Source: Gemmatimonadaceae bacterium (GTDB lineage: Bacteria > Gemmatimonadota > Gemmatimonadetes > Gemmatimonadales > Gemmatimonadaceae). Taken from it: a stretch of DNA of 40,699 bases. The position numbers and the translations under genes are program-made. This document shows, piece after piece, positions 6,999-15,900 of the stretch; positions within the stretch are counted from its first letter, which is position 1, and each line of letters begins with the position of its first letter. The stretch lies in NCBI GenBank assembly GCA_025358925.1, contig JANYHT010000011.1:1-40699 (forward strand), written 5' to 3'. Below the pieces are notes generated by a model, which saw only the letters and a program-made list of their open reading frames with translations, was not told the origin of the DNA and searched no databases.

Positions 6999-9179
6999 GT
7001 GAGTTCGCTTCAAATACCCTCGCCCGTTGTGCCGCCGTCCGGTGGCAGCGCAGTGCGCGCACCAGCCGAAGCGCTGCGTGTTGCGATCATCGGCAATCCG
7101 AATACCGGCAAGACCACGCTCTTCAATGCGCTCACTGGATTGCGCCAGCGGGTGGGCAATTTTGCCGGCGTCACGGTTGAGCGCGTAGAAGGCACCTTCA
7201 AAGGCCCGGACGGCCGTAAAATTGTTGTCCTTGACCTTCCGGGTAGCTATTCACTTTCGGCCGGCTCGCCCGACGAGCAAATCGCACTAGAAGTGCTGTT
7301 GGGGCGCGACAAAGATCGCTGGCGGCCTGATGTTGTGCTCGTCGTCGTCGACTCGGTGCATCTCGAACGGAATCTGTTTCTCGCCAGCCAAGTCATCGAG
7401 TTGGGGGTGCCTGTGGTGCTCGCCCTCAATCAGTTTGATGTGGCCGAAGCGCAGGGCATTCGCATTGATGTGCCAGAGCTGATACATGAGGTCGGCGTAC
7501 CGATCGTGCCGACCGTCGCCAGTCGCGGCGAAGGTGTCGAACCGCTCAAACGCGCACTCGTGTTGGCGGCAACATTACCTGCACCCGTGCGCCCGTTTGC
7601 GCTTCCTGCGGAAGTCGACGTAGCACTTGAGCCCATTATTCGCTGTCTCGTGGCTGATGGATTTTCGCCGAGTGCGGCCGGAATGGAGTCGTTACGGCTG
7701 TTGGGATTGCCGGGTACCGATTTGCATCTGGCACATGTCGATGGACTCGCGGCGGCAATTGATGCGTCGTGCGTGGCACTGCGCGTCGCCGGGTATCAGG
7801 CCAATCGATTTGAGTCGGAAGTGCGGTACGCATGGATCTCGCTGGTCACGAGCCGTACCGTCACGCGTCGACACAACGCTGCACGTTCGACGAGTGATCG
7901 CATCGATGCATTCGCGATGCATCGCGTGTTCGGACCGCTCATTTTTCTCGCCCTGATGGTCGTCGTTTTTCAATCGGTATTTTCGTGGGCGAAACCGGTG
8001 CAAGACACCATCGCTGCCGGTATCGCGAGTCTCGGCGCGCTTGTTGGTGCACTAATGCCAGTCGGCGATTTACGCAGTTTGATCGAAGACGGTTTGTTCG
8101 CCGGCGTGGGCTCCGTGCTGGTGTTTCTGCCGCAGATTGCCATCCTCTTTGCGTTCATTGGACTGCTCGAGCACTCGGGCTACATGGCGCGCGCTGCGTA
8201 CTTGATGGACCGCGTGATGCGCCGGGTTGGCTTGCACGGCAAGAGCTTCATTCCCATGCTCTCAGGTTACGCGTGTGCGGTGCCCGGCATCATGGCTACC
8301 CGTACTATTGAAGATCCAAAAGATCGGCTTGCAACGATCATGGTCGTGCCGCTCATGAGTTGCTCGGCGCGACTGCCGGTGTATACGTTGCTCATTGGCG
8401 CGTTTGTACCACCAGTGGCCGTGTTTGCCGGCGTCACGTTGCAAGGGGTGACGATGCTCATCATGTATTTGCTGGGCACCGTTGTGGCACTTGGCGTCGC
8501 GGCCATTTTCAAGCGTACGTTGTTGAAGGGGCCCGTGCGTCCGATGATCTTGGAATTGCCACCGTACCGGATGCCCAGTGTGCGGTCACTCCTCGTGTCG
8601 GTCGCGCAGCGCTGTCAGCTATTCTTGCGTCGCGCGGGCACGGTGATCTTGTCGCTTTCCATCGTGTTGTGGGCACTCGCAACGTATCCGCGTACTGCAC
8701 CGGACACGTTGCTGTCACCGGCGCAGCAACAGGAAACGCAGTTAGCGCATTCAGTGCTCGGGCGCATTGGTCACGGTATCGAACCATTAGTGCGCCCATT
8801 GGGGTACGATTGGAAGATCGCTGTTTCCATCGCGGCGAGTTTCGCGGCGCGCGAAGTATTCGTCTCCACGATGGGTACCATTTACGGCGTGGGCGACACG
8901 AGCGGTGGCGACAAGGCGTTGCAAACTCGTCTCGTACAAGAACGTAACGCGGTCACTGGCAAACTTGTCTACTCCCCGCTCATCGCCATCGGATTGATGG
9001 TGTTTTACGTCTTCGCGCTGATGTGCATGAGCACCGTTGCCGTCACCGTGCGTGAAACGGGTGGCGGACGAGTGGGGTGGAGTTGGGCGGCGTTGCAGTT
9101 TGCTTACATGCTGGTGTTGGCGTATGGCGCGGCGTGGATTGTCTACGCTGGCGGACGCGCGCTGGGCTTCGGAGGCTAA
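6999..9179 (+). CDS. feoB: Ferrous iron transport protein B
   Basis: Inner-membrane Fe(II) transporter with an N-terminal GTPase domain. G1 is GNPNTGKT (32-39), G3 is DLPGSYSLS (from 79) and G4 is NQFD (144-147, where NMxD is commoner). A helical GDI-like region follows. The membrane part from about residue 300 carries two Gate (nucleoside-recognition) domains: the first around LEHSGYMARAAYLMDRVMRRVGLHGKSFIPMLSGYACAVPGIMATRTI (split here only by naming), with the Gly-Tyr-Ala-Cys-Ala-Val-Pro motif carrying the conserved Cys, and the second near AASFAAREVFVSTMGTIYG. The 726 residues are normal length. The GTG at 6999 is the best start; about 24 residues precede the G domain. Confidence 0.97.
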   Translation: MSSLQIPSPVVPPSGGSAVRAPAEALRVAIIGNPNTGKTTLFNALTGLRQRVGNFAGVTVERVEGTFKGPDGRKIVVLDLPGSYSLSAGSPDEQIALEVLLGRDKDRWRPDVVLVVVDSVHLERNLFLASQVIELGVPVVLALNQFDVAEAQGIRIDVPELIHEVGVPIVPTVASRGEGVEPLKRALVLAATLPAPVRPFALPAEVDVALEPIIRCLVADGFSPSAAGMESLRLLGLPGTDLHLAHVDGLAAAIDASCVALRVAGYQANRFESEVRYAWISLVTSRTVTRRHNAARSTSDRIDAFAMHRVFGPLIFLALMVVVFQSVFSWAKPVQDTIAAGIASLGALVGALMPVGDLRSLIEDGLFAGVGSVLVFLPQIAILFAFIGLLEHSGYMARAAYLMDRVMRRVGLHGKSFIPMLSGYACAVPGIMATRTIEDPKDRLATIMVVPLMSCSARLPVYTLLIGAFVPPVAVFAGVTLQGVTMLIMYLLGTVVALGVAAIFKRTLLKGPVRPMILELPPYRMPSVRSLLVSVAQRCQLFLRRAGTVILSLSIVLWALATYPRTAPDTLLSPAQQQETQLAHSVLGRIGHGIEPLVRPLGYDWKIAVSIAASFAAREVFVSTMGTIYGVGDTSGGDKALQTRLVQERNAVTGKLVYSPLIAIGLMVFYVFALMCMSTVAVTVRETGGGRVGWSWAALQFAYMLVLAYGAAWIVYAGGRALGFGG

Positions 9180-9181
9180 CG

Positions 9182-9325
9182 ATGGAAACGTTGATCGTAG
9201 GTGGCATCATTCTGGTCGCCGTCTCGTTTATCGCGCGTCGTGCCTGGCGCACCGTGCAGGCCGCGCGTCATCCAAAATCTGGGTGCAGTGATTGTGGCTG
9301 CAGCACAGCTACACCTCGTGACTAA
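9182..9325 (+). CDS. FeoB-associated Cys-rich small membrane protein
   Basis: A 47-residue protein with one N-terminal membrane helix (about 3-19) and a short tail with three cysteines in CSDCGC (about 35-40). This layout matches the small FeoB-associated Cys-rich proteins often encoded directly after feoB, which are thought to take part in iron uptake. It starts two bases after the feoB stop and so belongs to the feo operon. Its last 17 bases overlap the convergent gene on the minus strand. Confidence 0.8.
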   Translation: METLIVGGIILVAVSFIARRAWRTVQAARHPKSGCSDCGCSTATPRD

Positions 9326-10019
9326 CTCGTCGCCAAGCGTCGTCCGCAGCCGAAAACACGTCGCGTAACGCCAGAATCCAGCCGCGCCAATCAACAAGTC
9401 GTGTGTCGAGCGCGCTGCCACTCAAGGCGTCGGCCGCCAGTGCAAGTCGACCAAGCGCTAGAAATAAATCAATCGATTCTTCTTCCAGCGCCGCTTCAAT
9501 TGCGCGCTGGCGCGCCGCATCACCAGGTGCTTTCGCAGTCGCGAGCTGCAGCATCACACCTTCCATCTTTGTTGCCAACGCACCGGCATCAATTAACGCA
9601 AGTTGACGCGTTGCATCCGTCACCCCTTCAACGGCTCGCCGCACCGAGAGCAATGGTTCAAACCACAGGTCATGCGCAGCGCCCGGGGCGCCACGTAACG
9701 ATCCGAATGAGCGCAAACCCCGCGTTAATTCCGGCATCGTACAAGCGCGTGCCATCAGTCGAACGGCAAGTGGTCGCAAACCGTCGTCACCCGACAGTTC
9801 GAGCACGTCACCGCTACTGAGGTACAACGTGAGTTGTGACGATTGGCTGGCAATGCCGTCCAGAGCGTCCAGCGCGAGACGGAGCGACGTGAGTTCAGTC
9901 CACGACAGCACCAATATTGCATCGTCGAGCGAGACGTCGGCAACGCGGTCTATTTCGCTTCCGCGCACGATGCCGCGGACGCGTGCGATCGCCGCAACGT
10001 TCGGTCGAATGTCAGTCAT
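9309..10019 (-). CDS. Conserved-looking protein of unknown function
   Basis: A 236-residue soluble protein that I do not recognise. It has no signal peptide, membrane segment or metal motif. The N-terminal half is predicted to be mixed beta strands (for example TLYLSSGDVLELSGDDGL, reminiscent of a small PH-like or lipocalin-like sheet). The C-terminal half is Ala/Leu-rich and helical (from about residue 120). It starts one base after the stop of the HAD gene and ends the three-gene minus-strand operon. The final 17 coding bases overlap the FeoB-associated gene on the other strand. Codon use resembles its neighbours, so I think it is real. Confidence 0.75.
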   Translation of the reverse strand: MTDIRPNVAAIARVRGIVRGSEIDRVADVSLDDAILVLSWTELTSLRLALDALDGIASQSSQLTLYLSSGDVLELSGDDGLRPLAVRLMARACTMPELTRGLRSFGSLRGAPGAAHDLWFEPLLSVRRAVEGVTDATRQLALIDAGALATKMEGVMLQLATAKAPGDAARQRAIEAALEEESIDLFLALGRLALAADALSGSALDTRLVDWRGWILALRDVFSAADDAWRRVSHEV

Positions 10020-10020
10020 G

Positions 10021-10710
10021 CTAGTCCAGCAACGCGGTCAGCACAGCGTCCGTGTCATCGAGTGTGGCAAACGCCGCATGCGGGGCATGTGCTAACAAAT
10101 CTTCGACACTGTAACGCCCCGTGGCCACACCAATCGCGCGCACACCCAAGGATCGACCACAGTGAATGTCAGCGGGCGTATCGCCAATAATCACGAGCTC
10201 ATGTCCGGTGAGTTCGAGTCCAAGAATCTCACGCGCGCGCCGTTGCGCAACGGCCGGCAGCTCCGGTCGCTCTTCGTGATCACTGCCAAACGCGCTTACG
10301 CGAAATCGCGCAAAGTCGACACCAACAGCGCGCAACTTCTGACGCGCACCCTCCTCAACGTTGCCCGTCAGCAGTCCAAGAGTCGCACCGCCGTGCGCTT
10401 CTAAGGCGTCAAGGAGCGGCACTACACCACCGCACAACCGCGCAGCAGTCGGATCACGAGATAAGGCATCAGATAATCGCTCGACATATGCGTCAAGGAG
10501 CTCGTGCATGCGCGCGTCGATCGTTGCGTCATCGACACCGGACGCGCGTAACTCCTCACGCGCAATTTGCCGATCCGTCTTGCCGTCGTAGCGATACGCG
10601 GGATCACCGGTGGTGCCAAACAACGCGTACAATGCTCCTTCCATCGCTCGGCGACCGGCACCATCAGTCCACAACATCGTCCCATCGATATCAAACAGTA
10701 CCAGCTTCAC
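10021..10710 (-). CDS. HAD-superfamily phosphatase (Gph-like)
   Basis: A 229-residue haloacid-dehalogenase-type hydrolase with all four motifs: VLFDIDGT at residues 4-11 (nucleophile and acid/base Asp), GLLTGN (Thr), the Lys region before VIIGDTPADI, and that final GDTPxD pair. An alpha-helical cap lies between motifs I and II. The fold resembles phosphoglycolate phosphatase or pyrophosphatase-type HADs; the substrate cannot be read from sequence. Start is the GTG that overlaps the EamA stop (GTGA), giving VKLVLFDIDGT at the N-terminus; the frame is open upstream but only antiparallel to EamA. Compare the degenerate HAD at 36970. Confidence 0.88.
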   Translation of the reverse strand: MKLVLFDIDGTMLWTDGAGRRAMEGALYALFGTTGDPAYRYDGKTDRQIAREELRASGVDDATIDARMHELLDAYVERLSDALSRDPTAARLCGGVVPLLDALEAHGGATLGLLTGNVEEGARQKLRAVGVDFARFRVSAFGSDHEERPELPAVAQRRAREILGLELTGHELVIIGDTPADIHCGRSLGVRAIGVATGRYSVEDLLAHAPHAAFATLDDTDAVLTALLD

Positions 10711-11693
10711 AAACGATCCGAGATTGGAGTGAGTGGACGCGTGGGCGCAACCTTGGCCGTGCGAGAAATGAGCAGTCCAGCCATAATCAGAGTTGCGCCG
10801 AGTAATTGCCAACCGGTTGGACGCTCGGACAACACCATCGCGGCGACCGCAAGTGCGATGATCGGCTGCAAGTTGCTGTACATCGCCGTTCGCGTTGGGC
10901 CGAGCACGCGAATGCCGCGATAGAACAACAAGTACGCAATTACCAACGCACCAACACTCGCATAGAGCACCGCGCCCCATGCAGGGAGCGTGACGGTGCT
11001 CCAGTCCATGCGCAGCATTCCCGGCAGCGCAAAAATCAAACAGAACAAGCCACCGCTACTTAATGTGATCGCCGAGAGGTGAATCGCATGCGTCCGCTGT
11101 GTGTATGGCTGCAGCAGCACACTGAACACGGCCCACATGATGCTTCCAATCGCGATCAACCCCGCGCCGAGAATCGCCTCACCACTTGCCTCCATCGCGC
11201 CCGTACTCGCCACCACGCATGCGACGCCTGTCAGCTGCAAGCCGATCCCTATCCATCCGCGTGACGACAGTTGTTCGCGACCAAGAAATTGCGAAATGAT
11301 CGCAATCCACGCCGGACTCGCCGCAATCACCAAAGCAGCAATACCGGCCCGCGTATGCGACATGCCGATGATGAACAGGCACTGATAAAATCCGTTACCG
11401 ATAATCCCCAATCCGAGCAGCGCAATCACATCACGGCGGGACGGTAACGGTGCGTTGCGGACGGTCGCACTGATCCCCCACAGCACGGTCGCCGCAATCG
11501 CCACCCGCAACCCAGTAAAGGTGAGCGCTGGCATTACTGCGAGCGCGCTCTTCACCACACTAAAGTTCACGCCCCAAATCACGGACATCACAATCAACCA
11601 CATGTCTGTCGTGCCAAACGCGGTGCGCTGCAAGTCCGAAGGCGACGCAGAGTCCGAACGCTCGGCGGCGAGTGATGACGTTGTGGATGACAT
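10707..11693 (-). CDS. EamA/DMT-family transporter
   Basis: A 328-residue inner-membrane protein with about ten hydrophobic helices in two EamA repeats. The first begins MWLIVMSVIWGVNFSVVKSAL (residues about 32-52) with the typical WGxNF; the second is around AGLIAIGSIMWAVFSVLL. It ends with a cytoplasmic tail. Members export amino acids, metabolites or drugs; the substrate here is unknown. Start is ATG at 11693, 34 bases from the divergent gene at 11728. The frame stays open further upstream but would run antisense through that gene. It is the first gene of the minus-strand operon with the HAD phosphatase and the unknown protein. Confidence 0.88.
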   Translation of the reverse strand: MSSTTSSLAAERSDSASPSDLQRTAFGTTDMWLIVMSVIWGVNFSVVKSALAVMPALTFTGLRVAIAATVLWGISATVRNAPLPSRRDVIALLGLGIIGNGFYQCLFIIGMSHTRAGIAALVIAASPAWIAIISQFLGREQLSSRGWIGIGLQLTGVACVVASTGAMEASGEAILGAGLIAIGSIMWAVFSVLLQPYTQRTHAIHLSAITLSSGGLFCLIFALPGMLRMDWSTVTLPAWGAVLYASVGALVIAYLLFYRGIRVLGPTRTAMYSNLQPIIALAVAAMVLSERPTGWQLLGATLIMAGLLISRTAKVAPTRPLTPISDRL

Positions 11694-11698
11694 TCCGA

Positions 11699-11726
11699 AA
11701 GTTAGACACTCGCCATAACTTTGGCG
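11699..11726. promoter_or_regulatory. Two nested dyads in the 34-bp divergent intergenic region
   Basis: AAGTTA (11699-11704) and TAACTT (11716-11721) form a perfect inverted repeat with an 11-base gap. CGCCA (11711-11715) and TGGCG (11722-11726) form a second one with a 6-base loop that ends one base before the ATG at 11728. The space between the divergent starts is only 34 bases. This may be an operator shared by both genes or an RNA hairpin blocking initiation. No clear -10/-35 pair or ribosome binding site is seen. Confidence 0.35.
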
Positions 11727-11727
11727 T

Positions 11728-12159
11728 ATGCACGTTTCCTTTGCGCTTTTCGCTGACGCCGCCAATCTCTCGCAGGAAGGAAAACTCAACGTCCTCGGCG
11801 TCTTTGACGCAGTGCACGTTGGCCAATTTCCGGCCCTGCATCCTCGCGCCACGTTTGTCGTCCGCTTGAAAGGTCGGCCGAGCGACGCGGGCACACATCC
11901 CATGACGCTGCGCTGGATGAATCCGCGAGGCAACGAACTCTGGTCATCAACTGCAGAGTTGGCGATTGCCGCAAACCCGGGGCAAACCGAAGACATGGAC
12001 ATGCCGGTCATTATTCAGATTGACTTGCCACTCGATGTGGTCGGCAACTATTCCATGTACGTCGAGATCGACGGCGTGCGGACGGCCGAGTCGGTGTTGC
12101 ATGTTCGTGGGGGAGCACCGCCAACGGTGCCAGCTGCCGTAGGGCAGATGGTCAGCTAA
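11728..12159 (+). CDS. DUF6941-like small protein
   Basis: A 143-residue, probably all-beta cytoplasmic protein. The N-terminus MHVSFALFADAANLSQEGKL followed by NVLGVFDAV matches the style of the uncharacterised DUF6941 family (xxxALxCDxAxxxxxGKLxxLGVFD), and it continues through strand-rich GTHPMTLRWMNPRG and GNYSMYVEIDG with the family's typical immunoglobulin-like alternation. No function is known. It has no obvious Shine-Dalgarno sequence and could be translated leaderless. Divergent from the EamA gene. Its stop overlaps the convergent NlpC/P60 gene by four bases. Confidence 0.7.
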   Translation: MHVSFALFADAANLSQEGKLNVLGVFDAVHVGQFPALHPRATFVVRLKGRPSDAGTHPMTLRWMNPRGNELWSSTAELAIAANPGQTEDMDMPVIIQIDLPLDVVGNYSMYVEIDGVRTAESVLHVRGGAPPTVPAAVGQMVS

Positions 12160-12929
12160 ACAAGCACTCGACGCACAGCGACACATTGCGCGCGCAATCG
12201 CGCCACATAAGGATCATCGGCGTCGAGCTGCTCGATCACGACGCCGCCGCGCGCAAGTCCACTGTGCGCCATGCGGCCGTCGCCCAACGACACGCCAACG
12301 TGTGTCACTCGCTGATCATCGCGATCAGAAAAAAATAGTAAATCGGCGGGCGCATGCGCGTCGGGAGCGCGCGAAGAAACGGCTGTCCCGTGCAGCGCTT
12401 GCTGCCATGCATCACGGGGCAACGGAATGCCATGCAACTGGAAAACCCGTTGCACAAATCCGGAGCAGTCGCACCCCCATGGCGTGACGCCTCCCCACAT
12501 ATAGCTCGTGCCCGCATAGCGCGATGATGCGGTTTGCGCGATCGCCTTTGCATCGAGCGGGAAATGCGTGACGATCTGACGAACGTCGATTGCTTCGCCT
12601 GAAATTATCTCCGCTGTGGGCGCAATCCGCGCACAGAGCGGTAACGCGCGCGCGCAGCCGTTGGCTTCACGCACGACTGTACCGAGCGAGAGGCGCCACG
12701 TGTCTTCGTTCCCACTGCACAGCGAGAGGTAACCGGTGTGCATCCAGCCTTCATACGCATCGGCACCGCGAGCGTGCACCCAATCACCACGATGCTCGAG
12801 CACCTTGACGACTTCGCCAGCCACGAGCTGTGAGGACAATGGTGCGGAGATGCGCGGTTCGCCGAGCATCGGCGCGATGGATGATCGTACTGTGAGCGAC
12901 TGTTGACTCGAGGATTCGATGACGGTCAT
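12156..12929 (-). CDS. SH3-NlpC/P60 cysteine peptidase (YkfC-like)
   Basis: A 257-residue cell-wall peptide hydrolase. Two SH3b-like segments fill residues about 10-120; the NlpC/P60 domain fills about 125-257. Catalytic Cys155 is in GCDCSGF, His210 is in THVGVS and a third polar residue (His222) is in MAHS. Such enzymes cut the gamma-D-Glu to diamino-acid bond. There is no signal peptide at the chosen ATG (12929), which suggests a cytoplasmic muropeptide-recycling role, as in the Bacillus YkfC group that has the same SH3-SH3-P60 order. The frame is open upstream but antisense to the kinase stop region. It is the last gene of the minus-strand TAM-kinase group, 31 bases after the kinase. Confidence 0.87.
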   Translation of the reverse strand: MTVIESSSQQSLTVRSSIAPMLGEPRISAPLSSQLVAGEVVKVLEHRGDWVHARGADAYEGWMHTGYLSLCSGNEDTWRLSLGTVVREANGCARALPLCARIAPTAEIISGEAIDVRQIVTHFPLDAKAIAQTASSRYAGTSYMWGGVTPWGCDCSGFVQRVFQLHGIPLPRDAWQQALHGTAVSSRAPDAHAPADLLFFSDRDDQRVTHVGVSLGDGRMAHSGLARGGVVIEQLDADDPYVARLRAQCVAVRRVLV

Positions 12930-12960
12930 GACAGTAAAGGTACTCGCGCCGCGTTGTGAG

Positions 12961-15900
12961 CTAGATCGCGAATGCCGCCAATAAGTCCGCGACCCTGCGC
13001 CCAAGTTCGCCGAGTTCAAACGGTTTTGGAAGCACGGGTCGACCCGTTGCGCGCACAAATTCGGCTGCGGACGCGCTCTGCATGTCGCCCGTGATAAACA
13101 ACACGCGTGTCGCTTGCTCCGGGCAACGCCGCTCAAGTTCGCGATAGACTTCATCGCCCGGCAGATCTTCCATTCGCAAGTCCAGCAACACCACGTCGTA
13201 CCGACGTTCTTCGAGTTGCGCCAACGCCTCGTGCCCACCGGCCGCCATGTGCACGACAAAGCCGGCGCGTGAGAGATAGCGACTCATCGCCGAACGCAGT
13301 GTGGCCTCGTCCTCGACAACCAAGATGGTGGACTGCTCCGTGCTTCGAGCGACGCGCGTCGGCGCCGTCTCCGTTGGTGCGTCGGTGTTTGCAACTGGCA
13401 ACGTGAGCGTTAGTGTCGCGCCCGCGTTCGTCGACGACGTGACAGCGAGTTGACCTCCATGATCGCGCGCAATTGTACGGGAAATTGTCAAGCCAAATCC
13501 TCGGCCACCTCGCTCTTCCCGCGTACTGAACATTGGTTCGAATACGCTCTGCAGATGCGCGTCGGCGATACCCGGGCCACTGTCCGAGACCGAGAGGACC
13601 ACGGCATTGTCCACAACACACGTTGTGATACGAATTTCTTGTTCCCCTGATGAACCCTCAAGCGCTTCCTCAGCATTCGTCAGCAAATTGATCAGCAACT
13701 GTCGCAGCTGCGCGCTGTCACCCTGCACATAAACGTTGCTTGGTTCCAACGACGTCTCCACGGCGATATTGCGCCGCCTGAGACTAAACCCATGTAGCTC
13801 TAGCGCACCGCGCACAATGCGATTGACGTCCACGAGCGCGCGCTCACGACCACGATCGTTCGCCGATTCCAGCAGTGCCCCGACAATGCGCGACGCGCGC
13901 CGAGCCTCATTCAAGATTTGACCAATAACCTCTCGATCTGCATCCCCAATTGTTGGCGAGCTCGCCTCGAGTTCGGCAACGGCGAGTAAGCTAGCCAATG
14001 GATTGTTCAACTCGTTTGCGACGCCGCTTAACAGCTGTCCGACGGCCGCGAGACGTGATTGTTGTGCATTTGACTCACGCAAAACTTCTTCGTCCGTCGT
14101 GTCGCGCACCACACCAAGGCCGCCAACAACACGTCCGTCGCGTTCAACCGGCGACGTGTTGATCACGCCAACTCGTAACAAGCCATTCGCACCGCGAAAG
14201 CGGATTTGCATGCGTTGGCGTCTGCCCGCAAAAATCGCTGCGAGCAGGCCGGCGGCATCCGCGTGATCACGCGGATCGAGCATATCCGTGTATGACGCAC
14301 CGAGCAATTCCTCACGCGTACGTCCTGTTGCGATCAGGAAACCTTGATTTACAGATGTAAAGCAACCATCGGCATCAATCGTGAAAATTCCATCCATCGC
14401 GGATTCGACCAGTCGCGCATACAAGTCTTGGCTATCCGCCAGCGCGATCGCACCGGAGCGCTGTTCTGTAACGTCGCGCAAGCAGGCCACGCTTCCCGTG
14501 ATCTGCCCTAGCTCGGACAATGGCGCCGTACTGATGGCTACGTGTCGATGCGTCCCACTTGCTGTCAGGACGCGACACTCATATCGCTGCGGCACGCCAT
14601 CCTGCGCGTACCGCTCGCGTTCCTGAACTTCAGCGAGTGAGTCTTCCGCCGTAAGCTCCGCTGACAGAAGGCCGACGAGGAGCTCACGATCAAATAGATC
14701 GTGCGCGGCCGCGTTCGCGAACGCGATACGACCGTCAAGACCCGTGATGACAATGGCGTCCGAGACCGTCTCCAGTACGCGTTGGTGACGCTCGGCCAGT
14801 TGCCGTGCGTGCGTGACATCATCGAAGGTGAGCACGCATCCACCGTCGGGATGTGGTGCCGCAAGTAACTCGTACAGTCGACCACGAGCATCGTCGCGTA
14901 CTGAGTGCCGCGTCACCGTGCCCGCAGCGACCGAACGCTGAATCAGCGATGTCAGCGCGACTGCGTTGTTACTTGTGCCCTCGCCAAGTAGCGCCGAGGC
15001 AAACGACTGTCCCAACAGCGCGGCAATCGGCACGCCGCACAACTCGGCTGCCCGTGAATTGCAACGTCGGACTGCTTGGTTCTCTTCCAACACCACCATG
15101 CCGCTGGCAATCGAATCAAACGCCACCTTCCACTCGCGTGTGGCGCGCTCGATTTCCTCGAAGAGTCGCGCGTTCACAATGGCAACCGCCACGTGATCCG
15201 CGAGTCGTTGCAAGACGCGTGCGTCGTCCTGCAAAAACGGTTGCTCACGGTTGATGACCGCAATCGCACCGATCGTGCCGCGTCCCGTCACCAACGGCAC
15301 AATGACCGCTCGCTGAATGGGCGACAGACGGAGCACCGAACGATTCGCAAACGGATCGTTCGAGAAATCATTCGACACAACCAGTTCGTTGAGTGTCGTG
15401 GCACGACCCAACAAGCTACCAGCAACTGGTACGTGTACGCCCGCGAGCACATCGGCGGCGCCGACAGCAGCAACGATGTTCAGATAGTCATCGTGCTTGA
15501 GCGCAATGCATGCACCTTCCGCACCGAGTAAGGCGACCGAGTGTCGTAAAATGAGCCGAAGGACTTCGCCAAGACGGAGGGACTCGCCGACCGCACGCGC
15601 GACATCGGCCAAGGCTTCGGTTTGACGGCGTTCCCGCTCGCTTTCCGCGTAGCGACGCGCGTTCGCAATTGCCGTGGCGGCCTGCGACGCCATCGTGGCC
15701 ATCACTTCCTGGTCCTCCGCGCTGAACACCTCACGGGACGCCGCGAACACGGAGAGCACGCCGACGAGATGGATGCCAGACAGCAGCGGTACCGCGAGGA
15801 TGGACGAAGCGGGGGACGCGTCTCCAACAACGTCATACGTTGAAAGCAGCGGTGCGATACCCGCCTTCTCCCGGGCGCGGTCAGCGTCGCGATCACCAAA

